Of a DNA stretch of 64,000 nt, positions 44,819-57,151 are shown piece by piece (the first letter of the stretch is position 1; each line of letters opens with the position of its first letter). The stretch spans positions 6,291,092-6,355,091 of the forward strand of contig KV748176.1 in NCBI GenBank assembly GCA_001692895.1. Reading direction: 5' to 3'. The position numbers and the translations under genes were made by a program. The notes below the pieces were generated by a model, which worked only from the letters and a program-made list of their open reading frames with translations, searched no databases and was not told where the DNA came from. The DNA comes from Cenococcum geophilum 1.58 (lineage: Eukaryota > Ascomycota > Dothideomycetes > Gloniales > Gloniaceae).

Positions 44819-46081
44819 CTACTTCTCAAACGCCCCCGGCGCAATCGCCAGCACGATGACCAAACTCACGACAATCAGCCCGCCGGCCACCGTAGCCACA
44901 ATCAGGATGCTGCCTCTCGACGCAGGGAACTTGCCTCTGATAACGTAGTGCTGGCTCTCAAAGAAGCGGTGGAAGCCGATGAAGAGGATAAGGATGGAGA
45001 TGGCGATGAAGGTGGCGCCAAGCGGCTTGCCGGCGTGGCGGAGGCGGGCTTGCGGCGAGTTGATGAGCGCCGGGTCCGAGGACGCGATGGTCGTGTTCAG
45101 CCGGAAGAGCTGCGTTATCGCGATGCCGATGCTGGCGAAGGAGAGCGAGGTGCGGAGCCAGGCCAGAAAGGTACGTTCTGCGGGTGGGTGGGAAGTCAGC
45201 GAGTATTCCTACTGCCCAATTGAGAGTCGTAGAGAGGGGGAAAGCGTATTTAGAAGAACTTATGAACCGAAATTGTATCAATTGGCGGAATCGGGGTGGG
45301 TGGGAGGCGGAACATGGGGTCTGAAGATAGATATGGAAGATATGAGAAAAATCGCCCTACCTAACGCCAAATGGTCCCTAGCCACAGCTCCCTTATTCTC
45401 CAACTCCATACTCCCGTACTTCTCCACGACCTTCTTCCACCACTTGTGCTCCCTGGCCTCGGCCTCCACAGCCGCTTGCTGTGCCTCACGGCGCTGCTCG
45501 CGCTCGCGTGCTCGTGCCTGCCCGATCGATTCCACCACTGCACCGTTGTTACTGCCAGCCACCCCACTCGTCCTCGCCGTTATCGACGGCGAGATGGACT
45601 GGTAGTTCTTGCGGTCGTCCCGCTCACGGCTTATGATCGGCACCGTCTCATCCGCACTGCTGCCGGCCCCGTGCTCCGAGGCGTGGCGCGAGCGGCGCCG
45701 CTCCATTTGCGCGGGCGGAGGGGAGGAGAACGAGACGCTGCGGGAGCGGACGAGGAAGGGCGACAAGAGGGGGTGAGAATCAACGGACTGGGGTAGCGAT
45801 TGTGGCCGCAATTGCAATTGAGAAGGAGAAAAACATGCGGAGGGCTGGGGGAGCGAGCCGGGCTGCTCGCTCGCGTGACCCGCTGAGGCCGGTCCACGGT
45901 CTTTGCTGGAGGCAGTCGAGTCCCTTTTGCGAGCTCGATCGGCGGCCGTCAAGGACTGCGACGATATAGACACGGCCGAGCCGGACGACTTCAGCGGTGT
46001 TGGGGGTACATGCTCTTCGACATGGTTCTCGCTACCGGTTACATCATCTCCCGGGCCTTCGTGCTGAGCGCCATCCGCCAT
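44819..46081 (-). CDS. DUF202-domain membrane protein
   Basis: Exon 1 is 46081-45361 and exon 2 is 45177-44819, giving 359 residues. The intron is GTAGGG..CCGCAG, and splicing restores ALERTFLAWLRTSLSF, the hallmark of DUF202. The first 220 residues are a long Ser/Pro/Arg-rich, probably disordered cytosolic tail (repeats of Ser-Gln, SRSVSFSSPPP, ERRRSRHASEHG), followed by a charged helix RAREREQRREAQQAAVEAEA. The DUF202 domain follows at about residues 215-355 with three predicted membrane segments: FLAWLRTSLSFASIGIAI, LGATFIAISILILFIGF and ILIVATVAGGLIVVSLVVIL. It ends LAIAPGAFEK. DUF202 proteins are small membrane proteins of poorly known function, and a similar domain forms the membrane part of the VTC polyphosphate complex. 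The N-terminal start is the first ATG of the open frame. Confidence 0.85.
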
Positions 46082-46778
46082 GTGTGTCAGCCTCGTCGAC
46101 GGCGAATTAAAGACGGTCCGTCGCTATGCAAGCGTGGCTTGCAGGATATCCCTGAGTGCTGCATGCTGGTTAGCAAGGTAGGCGGTGGTACTGGTCGTGG
46201 CGCCTTTGAGAGTATGGCCGCCGCGAATGGGAAAATTTTGAGAATGACGGTGCCGACGGTGATAGCGGCAATAGGAAGGTTTTCGTGATCTTGGACCAGA
46301 TTGACGAGATTGACGAGATTGACGCGATTGACGTGATTTAGGCTTGGGGGCTGAGGGCTGATGGTGGGATTTATGAGCCTACCTTTTACGGTGAGTCGTC
46401 ACACGAGGCGGTCGAAGCGTCTCGTTGGTAGAAGATGATGTGCTTGAGCGGGCGTGGGGGGAAAGGTGCCGGAGGATGCGATAAAGGTCTCCAGTTGAGA
46501 TTAGGTGAGATCTGATTTGCACTTTATCTATCCGGCTCTACGGTTTTCGCCTGCTCGCAATCAAAAAAATCGCTGCGATTTTCGGACTGCAGGCTCCGCG
46601 ATCAGTCGAGGTTTGACAAGAGGGGTCCTTAACTGCAGTTCTGGGGATAGACCCTGGCCTTCCGCTGTCGTCTGACCACTCGAAACTTCCTTCAAAACAG
46701 CAAAAGTACCCGCTTGAACAACGCCAGCGCTCAACGCCAATGCCAAAAAATCTCTTTCATACTAAAACCTCCAGCTCC
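46082..46778. promoter_or_regulatory. Intergenic region: DUF202 promoter and dbp5 3' end
   Basis: Two minus-strand genes in tandem leave 697 bp. It holds a 9-bp tandem repeat (ATTGACGAG, about five copies) at about 46,299-46,340. No gene seen. Confidence 0.5.
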
Positions 46779-48480
46779 TCAGGCTTCAGCCGTTCCGTCC
46801 ACGTCCATTCCCTGCATTTCCTTCGTCTCCTTTCCAGCTCGCGAGCTCTTGATGATCTTCTTGATCATACTCTCCACCGCATCCCAGTCCTTCGTATCCA
46901 CATTGATCAGATCCGACTTGAAGAACGTCGCTATGTCGTTCAGCCTCTGCCAGCTGTCACGATCGTGAACGAAGCTGAGTGCAACTCCCACGCGACCAAA
47001 TCGACCAGTGCGACCAATGCGGTGGAGATATGTTTCCGGATCTGCTCGCCCATCCGCTGTTACGGGGATATCCTTAATTCGTGCATCAGTATTGTATTGC
47101 ACACACGAGAAATCTTCGACATACGTAGTTGATAACCATAGTAACCGATTGAACGTCAATCCCCCGCGCGAGCACGTTAGTGGTGATGAGCACCTTAGCT
47201 TGTCCGCTTCGGAATTTGTCGATAATACTGTCGCGCTCCGCTCCTTCTAATCCCCCACTCAATTGAGCAACTGAGTGCCCCTCTGCAACCATACGACGCT
47301 CGAGTTCGGCTGCAGTTGCACGCGTCTGTACCCAATTAGTATACGTCCGCCTCCAGTACTAATAAACCGAAACATACTCGAACGAAAATGATGGATGATG
47401 CAGTCGTCATGAGACCGTAGAATTTGAGCAGCACACTGAATTTGTCCTGGAGGCCGTCGCAGTCCAGATAGAGCTGCTTAATACCGTCGACCGTGAGTTC
47501 TTCGTGCCTGAGAGTGATTTGATTCGAGTTTGGCGCGAAGCTCTTGGCGTATGCAATAACTTCGTCTGGAAATGTGGCAGAGAAGAGGATGGTCTGGATG
47601 TTTTTAGGTAGCATCCTGCGATAAAATTAGCATAGCACTCTTCATGTCCGAGCTCGTGAATACTTACGTTTTTACGCGCTTGCATTGATCACCCAATCCT
47701 TGCTGGTCAAGCATATTGTCGGCCTCGTCCAAAACGAGTATCTTCATGTGCCTTGATTCAATCGATCTCCTCCTAATCATGTCCAGCACTGTCCCTGGCG
47801 TGCCAACAATGATATGGCCGTCAAACTTCCTGTTCCTCTGGGTGGGATCTGGGATAGCCGCTATCACTTTCAAGCCCTCCATGAATTGTCCCATGTGCGC
47901 TACCACGCCCAATATCTGTCGGGCAAGTTCTCTGCTGGGCGCGAGTACCAGGGTTTGGGGGTTAGGATTGCTCAAATCGACCCGCGACAGCATATTGAGG
48001 GAGAATGCGGCAGTTTTTCCAGTACCTGACTGAGACTGTGCGATCATATTTTGAGGTGGGTCTGCGAGGAGTAGCGGAAGGGCTCGCTCTTGAATCTTTG
48101 ACGGCTTTCGAAAATTCATTTCCAGAATTCCTTTCAACACCTCCGGTTTCCTGTTGAACAGACATGTCAGCACGAGCCCACACACTACCAGGGTGCGGAG
48201 AGCTAAAATACAGTTGGAGCTCTTCGAATGATTTGGCAGAAAAGAGCGGGTTATTTGGGTCAGCCTGTAGATCGGCCAGCTTGACCTCAACATCCCATTC
48301 CGGCTCGCGAAGATTAGGGCCATCCCCACTTGGTATGCCGCCGTCGACCTGCGCATTGGCATCTCCCTCATTCGTAGCGGCTGAAGAAGCTTCAGGTGTC
48401 TGGTCTCTGGAAGGCATTGTGATGCGGCTTTCGAGAGAGCCCGCTCCAGTAGGAGCTTGCGCTGGGGCGTCAGACGCCAT
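46779..48480 (-). CDS. dbp5: DEAD-box ATP-dependent RNA helicase Dbp5 (mRNA export)
   Basis: Five exons: 48480-48212, 48150-47668, 47615-47378, 47325-47125 and 47072-46779. Together they give 494 residues, and introns of 52-61 bp all obey GT..AG. Dbp5/DDX19 sits at the cytoplasmic face of the nuclear pore and remodels mRNPs as mRNA exits, activated by Gle1 and inositol hexakisphosphate. Motifs in order: acidic N-terminal tail with [16 protein letters not shown] motif with [15 protein letters not shown] (about 101-115), motif I SQSGTGKT (129-136), Ia PSRELARQ, Ib GTPG, II LDEAD (230-234), [11 protein letters not shown]. Motif IV is [20 protein letters not shown] and [15 protein letters not shown]. 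It ends near MDVDGTAEA. Length matches yeast Dbp5 (482). It is divergent from bzz1 with 473 bp between start codons. Confidence 0.93.
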
Positions 48481-48953
48481 ATTTTAGGTAGAGCTTATGG
48501 TAGTCGTGCAGGGCGGGACGTATTTCTAGGCAGTGTGCGTTTGGAGAAGTTGAGGCTGAGGCAAGCTTGACGTAGCTGTGTTTTTGAAGACAAAGAAGCT
48601 GTGGTGTCGGTTTAGGCGGCCATGGAAGTTTGGGATCAAGCGAACAGTGGCGGGAAATGGAAGAAAACAGCGCGTGAATGAGAGTACGGTGTCACAGGGC
48701 TAGAGTGACAATAGCTGTGGATGGCTCGATACGAAATGGACTGCAGTCTTCACCTTCTAGCGTTTGGCGGGGCGCAGGGTAGCCTTGCAGCCTGGCGCAA
48801 TGCCTCAACCCCCACCAATCCGGGCACACTTGAACGAGGATCCTCCACCGCAACCTTCAGCGAAGTTATTCCCACCGCGCTTCGATATTTGGACATGTAT
48901 ACAGTGGAAACTGCGCTTTCACCGGCTTCTTCTTCCCTTGCGCAGCCTAAGTT
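48481..48953. promoter_or_regulatory. Divergent promoter region of dbp5 and bzz1
   Basis: 473 bp between the two start codons, so the promoters must share or abut. No specific factor site is claimed. Several short open frames here are not supported as genes. Confidence 0.6.
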
Positions 48954-51538
48954 ATGGAGATTGACATTGCTCCTCAATTTGGAGCCGAACTGAAGGTGCG
49001 CAAGACTCCGAGTGTGTTTAGAGCCTCAACTGACACGGTGGAATTACCAGGATAGATTCAAGCCCGTCAACGCCTGGGTACGACCCCTTACTATTTTTTT
49101 CCTGTGGAAAACACGGCGCGACTCCGCCACACTTCCATTTACTTTGGTACGTGTTCAAAATCGCTAATGGGGCCCTGTGTAGGTGTCCAACGGCATTGCG
49201 TGGCTTGATGACATACAACAATTTTACCGGGAAAGAAGCACTATAGAGAAAGAGTATGCCGGGAAGCTGAGCGCATTGGCTAAGAAATACTTTGAAAAGA
49301 AGGCCAGGAAGTCTAGCAGCCTGAGCGTCGGAGATACACCGACGGTCACCCCCGGCTCCCTAGAGAGGTAGGATCAATAGACGCACCCTGACTGAGGCGC
49401 TGCTGTTGACAAAATATTTGGGTTCCAGCGCGTCTATGACTACATGGGGTGTACAACTCACTACGCTTGAATCGAGAGCCGCAGAACATGATCAGTTTGC
49501 CGGGCAACTCATTGCCAACCTCGCCGACCCCCTGAAAAACCTTGCAGCCCGATACGAGGAGCTACGGAAGTACCATGTAGAATATGCGGGAAAACTCGAG
49601 AAGGAGCGGGATAGTACATATGGGGACTTAAGGAAAATGAAGGGGAAATACGACAACGTGTGTCAGGAGGTTGAGAATCGCCGGAAGAAAATCGACGGTT
49701 CCTTCGACCACGGAAAGCAAAAAGCACGGAATGCGTTCGAACAACAGCAATTGGAGATGCGGAACGTCAAAGTAGGCACGTCCCTGACTTCTGGCAATAT
49801 CAAATTAACAGTGAACAGAATACATACGTGATTACCATTAATGTTACAAATAAGCAAAAGGCGATGTATTACCACGAGTATGTGCCCGAGCTTCTCGAAG
49901 TAAGACATTCGGACCCTGCAGTTTGGTACGAATCTTGATGTATTAATATAATATACAGAGCCTTCAGGACCTTTCGGAAACCCGCGTCGCCAAATTAAAC
50001 TCTATATGGTCTTTGGCTGCTCAAATTGAAACCCAGACGTTATCACGGAGTATGGACTACCTCAAACATCTTTCTTCAGAGATACCCAGAAACAACCCTC
50101 TACTGGACTCCATGATGTTCGTGAGGCACAACGCCGGAGCCTGGCAAGACCCCGCAGACTTCCAATTCGAGCCAAGCCCTGTTTGGCTAGACGATGGCAA
50201 TGTTGCTACGGATGATGCTGCTAAAGTTTTCCTCCGTAACGTTCTTACCAAAAGCAAAGGTCAGCTAGGAGAATATAGGCGCGAGCTTGACAAGAAGCGG
50301 AGAGAAGTAGAAAATGCGAAGAAAATAAGACAGAGCATACGTGACGGTAAAGATAAGAGGGACGAAGTTGAAGTCGTCCGTGCCCTCTTTGCCCTACAGG
50401 AGAGCATGCACGAAGTCGAGAGACAGAAAGTAACCGCAGAGGTGGAAGTGTCTACAATCACCTCTGTGGTAGGCGATGTTAGCATCGGTGCCAGCCAGCA
50501 TAACTTTAAGTCCCAGACGTTCAAGATTCCCACTAATTGCGACCTTTGCGGTGAGCGGATATGGGGTCTCTCAGCGAAAGGCTTTGACTGCAGAGATTGC
50601 GGGTACACTTGCCACAGCAAGTGCGAGATGAAGGTCCCAGCAGATTGCCCAGGCGAGCAAACCAAGGAAGAGAAGAAGAAGCTCAAAACAGAGCGGCAAG
50701 ATGCTGCTCATGCTGCTCACTCTGTTAACGGCACACCTTCGGACTCTCAGTCAGAACTGCCACGGATAAGCAGAAGCGATACGATAAATTCCATGAACAC
50801 GCTCAGCTCAGGATATTCAGCAACAGCGCATCGATCAATATCTGGTGGCATGTCGCCTACAGAAGAGAATCCGCCTGAGAAGGCAAATAAAGTCGCGCCA
50901 CCACCAGTAGCTGCTCGGAGAAATCGGATCGTTGCGCCGCCTCCGGCGCAGTACATCAAAGACGACGGCGGGGATCTAGCCAGCAGCTCTGGATTGCCAA
51001 AGTCCACAGAGCAGAAAGGCAAAATGCTATATGCATACCAGCAGAACGGAGAAGGCGAGCTCACCGTGCCCGAAGGAAGGGATGTGTCTGTTCTCGAGCC
51101 TGATGGTGAGTTCCCCAACGCACCTTCACCATTTATCACCAATACTGACTATCTAAAGACGGCTCAGGCTGGATCAAAATCCGCGCCGGTTCCAAAGAAG
51201 GTCTCGTCCCGGCCGCCTACGTTGAAATCCTGTCGCTAACACCACCCCCCTCTAACCGCCCGGGGTCCACCTACTCTGCGTCTTCAGTCTCGCTCAGCGG
51301 CAGCATCAGCGCGCCAGGCAAGAAAAAGGGCCCCGCCGTGGCGCCCAAGCGCGGCGCCAAGAAACTGAAATACGTTGAGGCCCTGTACGACTACAAGGCG
51401 CAGAGCGACGCCGAGCATAGCATGGCCGAGGGCGAGCGCTTCGTACTGATCAACATGGAGGCCGGTGACGGCTGGGCAGACGTCGAGAAAGGCGGGCTGG
51501 TCAAGAGCGTGCCAGCTAACTATCTACAGGAGATTTGA
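48954..51538 (+). CDS. bzz1: Bzz1-like F-BAR / C1 / SH3 protein (actin patch)
   Basis: Seven exons: 48954-48995, 49051-49077, 49183-49367, 49429-49771, 49819-49899, 49959-51105 and 51159-51538. They give 734 residues, and all introns are GT..AG. Bzz1 binds membrane and recruits type I myosin and WASP (Las17) to cortical actin patches in endocytosis. Domains: F-BAR/FCH from residue 1 (MEIDIAPQFGAELKDRFKPV, NGIAWLDDIQQFYRERSTIE, then coiled coil to about 260-400); a C1 zinc finger at about 407-457 (HNFKSQTFKIPTNCDLCGER, CRDCGYTCHSKCEMKVPADC); a Ser/Pro-rich linker with APPPVAARR; SH3-1 at about 578-640; SH3-2 at about 678-734 (ALYDYKAQ, AGDGWADV, VPANYLQEI). The exon 6/7 join inside SH3-1 restores EPDDGSGWIKIRAGSKEGLV. 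The family is typically 630-750 residues in fungi. Confidence 0.93.
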
Positions 51539-52408
51539 GCAGGGTTATTCTTACTGTGCGTTGGATCGAGATATCGTTTGGCTGTAAAATTCTGGGATGG
51601 CGTTCATGGTGGCTTTTGGGTTTTGTTCGTTTGGTTTGCTGCATCTGTAAGGAGAGGGATGGTTTTGAGAATGGGGGATTACTATCCGCTGTTACGCCTC
51701 TGCGTTATTGGGTAGACGAGTGTTAGGTTATGACATTGAGTGTCCATATGCATTATTCCTGCCTCCTAGCGTACTTGGCCTTTGCGTTCCCTGTGACAGA
51801 TTGTATTGAAGAGTAAAATAGGTTGCATATAATTCAGGGGCTTTGGAGTTCTAGATTCTTAGATGACAACTGACTTCACTAGAAGATATTATTTATGCCA
51901 TAGGTAAAAGCCCTCCAAGAGATCGCTAAAGATGGTTTGGAAAGATTATAGTCCATACGATGGGATAACATATTCGTTTCATAGACAGCGAAGAACCTTT
52001 ACACTCAAGCAATGCCCTTTCATAGAGCATCACCAAACACTCGTATTCCAAAACCCAAACCCAGCACATCAAAATAAGCACCGCCAACCCGCAGCCTGTC
52101 CCTTCGTCCTTCGCACCTGCCTAATCGTGCCTAGCGCCACCGCTACCTACAAGGGGCAGCTCCAAAATATTCCGCGGTGATAGGCGGCGCTATCTATTTC
52201 CTCAACGAGCTCTGCTCCCCCAGCAGAAAGCCAGGCGATTAACAGCTATTATGTAAATCAGCATCGTGGATGCTGGTAATCGCCGGCTACAGGTGCTTTA
52301 TTTATTTCACCTGGTGAATTCCCCGCTCGCCTCCTGTGGGAAGATACTGGAATTTGGTATTTGACGACAGCTACTTAGGGAGGCTCATTTGGTTATTTTG
52401 GGACGACA
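51539..52408. other. Intergenic region between bzz1 and the transporter gene
   Basis: Bzz1 3' end and transporter promoter. No gene supported; short frames at 51535-51726 and 51932-52180 have no recognisable motif. Confidence 0.55.
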
Positions 52409-54047
52409 ATGAAGGAGAAGTATCCTACGGATGTGCCTGCATACGCGAGGGAGGAGAACGGGGCACCGGCGGCGTATTATGATGATGTCGATGTGTTTGG
52501 TAGAGAGGAGGGACATCAGGTGGGTGGAGAGCTTTATTTGGTTCAATTGAGTTGTATTCGTTGCTACTTCTATGGAAGATTTTGCGTGGTTTTGTCAAGC
52601 CAGGTGATATAAGAGCTCAGAAGAGCTTCGAATGTTGTTACAACGAGGATTGCTGGGTCTTGGGACCTCAGTTGGAGACTAGATACTGGGGTTATTCAAC
52701 CTTCCAAGATTTCGCCTTAATATGTTTAACATCTCTTTTTCACCCCAGGGTATATTCCTATCTGTGTCTAGAGATCATGAGCAATCACTCACACTCCCCG
52801 TTCCACAGATCAAATACAAAACCCTCTCTTGGGAGCTCGTCGCTATCCTCATGATTGCTGAGGTCGTCTCGAACGGCATGCTCTCTCTCCCCTCCTCCCT
52901 CGCCATCGTCGGCATCGTCCCGGGACTCACCCTCATAATCTTCCTCGGCGTCTTCGCAACCTACACCTCCTACCTACTCGTACAGTTCAAGCTCCGCCAT
53001 CCAGAAGTGCACAACATGGGCGATGCCGGCCTGATCCTCTTTGGCCCTTTCGGGCGCGAGCTGCTCGCCTTCGGCACCATTGTCTTCGCGGTCTTCGCAA
53101 CCGGCGGGCAGCTGCTAGCAGGCCAGATCGCGCTAGGCGCACTGAGCGACAACAAGCTGTGCCTGATGCTATACACAGGCATCTTCGCGATCCCGACGCT
53201 GCTGTGCAGCTTCCCGCGCACGCTGGACCGCCTGTCCTGGCTCAGCATCCCCAGCGTGCTGTCGATCCTGGTCGCGGGCATCGTCGGCATGGTTGGTACG
53301 GGCGTGCACCCAACGCCTGGCCGCGAGCTGAGTGCGGTGAAGAGCTCGAATTTCTACGTCGCATTCGTGTCGATTACGAATCCCGTGTTTGCGTATGCGG
53401 GGCACTTCATGTTCTTCATCCTGGTGTCGGAGATGAAGCGGCCGCAGGATGCGATGAAGGCGGCGTACACGCTCCAGGGCTTCGCTACGACCTTCTATGC
53501 GGTCTTCGCCGTTGTGGTATACGTGTACGTTGGAGATAACGTTGCATCGCCCGCATTCAGTAGTCTGGAGACGAAGTGGATGAAAGCGGCGTATGGGATT
53601 GCGATACCGAATCTCCTGATCGCGGGGAGCTTGTACGCACATACGGCTAGCAAACTCCTGTTTGTGCGGTTTTTCAGAAACAGCAGGCATCTGCACGACC
53701 ACACATTCGTCGGGTGGTCAGTGTGGTTCCTTCTCATCCTGATAATGAACGGCGCCGCATTTGTTTTGGCGGTCGGTGTGCCGATTTTCAACTACCTGAT
53801 TGGGATCGCGGCGAGCTTGTTTGCAAGTTGGTATACATATGGCATTGCGGGTGCGTTCTGGCTACATGATAGCTACCATGATGGTGATGGGGTCAGGACC
53901 TGGAGGCGGAAATGGTTTCAGACGCTATTGACCATGACGACTTTCGCGGCGGGGGCGTTCATTTGTGTTGCGGGAACGTACGTGACGATTAAAGGAATTG
54001 CGGATGCCTACAAGAATGGGACTGTTGGCTCACCGTTTAGTTGCTAA
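52409..54047 (+). CDS. Amino acid transporter (AAAP/Avt-type neutral amino acid permease)
   Basis: Exon 1 is 52409-52519 and exon 2 is 52809-54047, giving 449 residues. A hydrophilic N-terminus (MKEKYPTDVPAYAREENG, DVFGREEGHQ) joins IKYKTLSWELVAILMIAEV after a 289-bp intron GTGGGT..CCACAG. The join places the polar tail right before the first membrane helix as in homologues, but this intron is long for the locus. About eleven hydrophobic segments follow. They include IAEVVSNGMLSLPSSLAIVG (the helix with the conserved G-x-LSLP turn), VPGLTLIIFLGVFATYTSYL, PEVHNMGDAG, SITNPVFAYAGHFMFFILV, SEMKRPQDAMKAAYTLQGF and the final TTFAAGAFICVAGTYVTIKG. This pattern is that of fungal proton-coupled neutral amino acid permeases (Pfam Aa_trans, N. 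crassa mtr-like). Substrate and membrane (plasma or vacuole) cannot be told from sequence. Confidence 0.85.
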
Positions 54048-57000
54048 TCAATATGAAGAGCAGTCAGACCAGAAGTAGAAGTGTTTTTAGAGGCTCCTGA
54101 CATGATAAGAAGGGCTTTGATGAGAACACTTTATAAAGCCTTCAACTGCCCCGGCCTTGATTTGCGAGTGCTCTTACATGGCTGGTTGGATGCTTCTAGG
54201 CTTACTCATCATGCTGGTGGACATTCTTATCCTAGTAAATGATTAACTTTGTCTAGTATGTTGCTTGAGTGGACCGTAAAGCTCACCCAAAACCTTGGAA
54301 TATTGATCGATAGTTTGTAGTGCATGATAATTAACTCTTGGCAATTCCTTACGTGTTCTCACCGCGACATTCGGACGTGATGTGATTGCTATTTTACCAT
54401 AGTCACTTTTACAGTTTCGGCGCAGAACGAAGGTTCAGGGTCCGACGTTATCTGTTGAATAGAGCCACTTGATGTACCAAAGTTTCCGACTTTGGTTCAC
54501 GATTCATGGCTAGCAGCAATATAAAATCATTCGCTAGGTATGCTGCCGTTCTTCGGTAGTTACTTCTTCGGAGCATGAGTGTATCCAGCAATTAGTCGGA
54601 TTTTAGCAGTCATCACGGCCGGAGTCTTCCGATGTCGTACGGTTTGAGCGCTATGACGGTCGATACCTTGCAATCCTCGCAGATTATAAACTCGTGAGGC
54701 AATTAAGAGTCCTATGTTCAATTAATGAGATAACTATCAACGTCAAACAGTACTGAGCTGTTCTCAACAATTTCTCGATTCAGATGCCACAGTGCACACA
54801 TGCTCAGGACGGCAGAGCTTTACCTAAACATGCAATACGCTGCGTGGTCCCGGAGCCTATGTGGTATGAAGATTGGTTAGAGAGTACCAAGATCTGTAGT
54901 GAACCATGGCCCTCAAGGTATTCACATCCCTACAATGGTTGCTGCCATCATGGCATTCGTATGAAGTGAACAGGAAATGGTGAGAGAAACAAAAGAAGTC
55001 AACCAGCTCACCTATCATCTACTGGCAGATGCTAAGGTTAGTTTTCCAACCACCACTTCTTTATTACGTCTTGCATTAGCTCCATCTTCGGGTAGTTTTC
55101 CAGCGGTAAGTACCCGATATTTCGTTCTTTCCTTCAGGCGGGATCCGACTAAATAGGTTCTGCTGCAGCCAAGAAAATAAATACGGTAGGGCACAACTTG
55201 TCGGAGGGGTTGGATCGGTGGGTTTGGAGGGCGAGACCGTCATAGCGGGATATGCTATACCCGTTCCGGTATTACGCAGCCTGGAGACCTAGGGGACGCA
55301 TAGCTTGAGGCTATGCGACGTCCGTTAATATTAGTGGATTGGCATATCTTTCGCACTCTTGTTGTGCGACTGAAGTCAGCTGCATTCGACGGATTACGGA
55401 GTCGAAAGCGTCGCAATGTCTGCCAAGGAGATTAGGTTTACGCCGCTTTCACAGCAGTCGAATTTTGCCCCCAGACGGCCTCCACGATACGACTCGCGCA
55501 GAGGAGGCAATATCTTCAGAAGTATTCACTTTTCCCCCATCAAATGCGATATGTCACTGTGGCAGCGAGTGGAATGATGCAAGGCTGTCACTAAGGGAGG
55601 CGAGAAGATCTAAATGAAGTGTAATTTGGTCAAAGCGGATCCAACTCTTCATCTGGAAGGTCGCGGTGATCTTTAGCGCTGGAGGGCGACCGTGCCTCGA
55701 AGGGAAAGCAGAACGTTTTCTTTGCAAACGGTCATCATTTCTTATTGTGTTGCTAGCCTTGAAGGGCCCGTATTGGGATAATGTTATCTTGAAGATCTCC
55801 CATTGCTGCCGGCGTCGTGCGTGGCAAAGATTGTCGGCATCGTCGTTGGGGGGGTTGTGCCGTTTGTGCTTGCCAAACGGCCAGTGGAATGGAGGCGGTG
55901 TACAATACAAGGGATTGCTGCGCCGAGGCACATTCTATGCCAAAGAGGCTAGCAATCCGCACATGTACCCTTGTAATAAACAATTCAGAGAGGTTTAGCG
56001 TCAGGTACGCCCGCACATGCATGGGAGCCGCGGCAGGCTTCGGGGGCTTGATTGGCGGAGAGCCGTTGACGATGAGTTTGCGGATGGCCCTGCTTGCAGG
56101 ATGTGCAAAGATCGGCGCCAGTCGAAAACTTTCCTTCGCTTTGACCCTGACGGCCCACTCTCTCCTCTGCCGACACGGCTACCCTTGCTTAACGCCTCGA
56201 CCTACTGCGGCTTCCCCACAACACATGAAAGGACGAGAATTGTTTTCCATAAGCTGGCTGCGAAAGATGCAATGACATGAGGTTGGTGCGGGTAGTGGTC
56301 CATGTGACAACGTAAGTAGCTCGTCGCGTCCCAACAGAGCTGCAAACCAACTGCGTTGAAAAGATCCTTCACCGTGCCCATGTTGATGAGGCTTCATGAA
56401 CGGCTCTGACGACTCACGATCAGTGCACCCTCTTTTATCTCCCCGCGATTAACGAGCACACGAGTAACCGCGCAGTCGGTCAGCCGGTCGGTCAGACTCT
56501 CTGCTTGGCCTCATCTCAGCTTCAAGGGCCAAGCGCGCACAAAAGCAGGCTTCGAAGAGCAAATTGCTTAGATCATAGGAAAAGGCCGGCTGGACGGTTG
56601 GACGGTTGGACGGTTTGGTGAACAATTTCCGTGTGTCCTCGGCTGTCCCACGTAATTTGCGCTGCCTGGGCGCTACCAATCAAACTGGTGTTTTCCCCTG
56701 ACACTAGGCCGAAATTCGGCAGTTGTGCCTCAAACTCTCCCCTTCCGAATAAACCACCTCCTCTCCTTCACTACTCTTCAACTGCATGCTGTAGCAGACC
56801 CTCACTCTCTGCGACCGCCATTCCGCTCACTCTTTTCTTGAGTTCCACCAACTCGGAGCATTGCTCCTATTCACTCATTTGGAATACAATCTGACCTTTG
56901 CCCTTCGCTCACTGTCCCGTCGCTCGTTTACTTCACTTCGTTTCGATCTCTACCGGACTTCAATCAACTGCGGCCTCAATCCTAACATCAGCCCTCTCGC

Positions 57001-57151
57001 GCGTCCAGCTACGTTGCCGATTCTCTCGCACAGGTTGTCTTACCACATCCATCTCCATTGAGGTCTGCTCTTTTACTAACTCTCTGTCACACAGCTTTTC
57101 CCTGCACAAGCTGCTAAAGTCTCGACTCTGCGAGTCGTTCACCCTTTCGCC
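54048..57151. other. 3.1-kb gene-free stretch upstream of the SUN gene
   Basis: Overlapping frames exist on both strands (the largest 152 codons at 55817-56275) but none shows a domain, a start context or a splice pattern that convinces. Seen: a perfect hairpin CGCATAGC-TTGAG-GCTATGCG at 55,297-55,317, and a 9-bp GGACGGTTG repeat at about 56,588-56,615. A C/T-rich leader precedes the SUN start. Likely a long promoter/5' UTR plus an unidentified remainder. Confidence 0.45.

Noticed and set aside
45371..45796. Frames on + opposite the DUF202 gene (44744-45223, 44979-45605, 45371-45796)
   Set aside because: Antisense shadows of a GC-rich coding exon. The minus strand carries the conserved domain and clean splice sites.
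53159..53702. Alternative frames within the transporter gene on both strands
   Set aside because: Overlap a conserved membrane protein and have no recognisable features of their own.
55817..56275. 152-codon frame as a gene
   Set aside because: No domain, overlapped by similar-length frames on the other strand, composition not distinctive.
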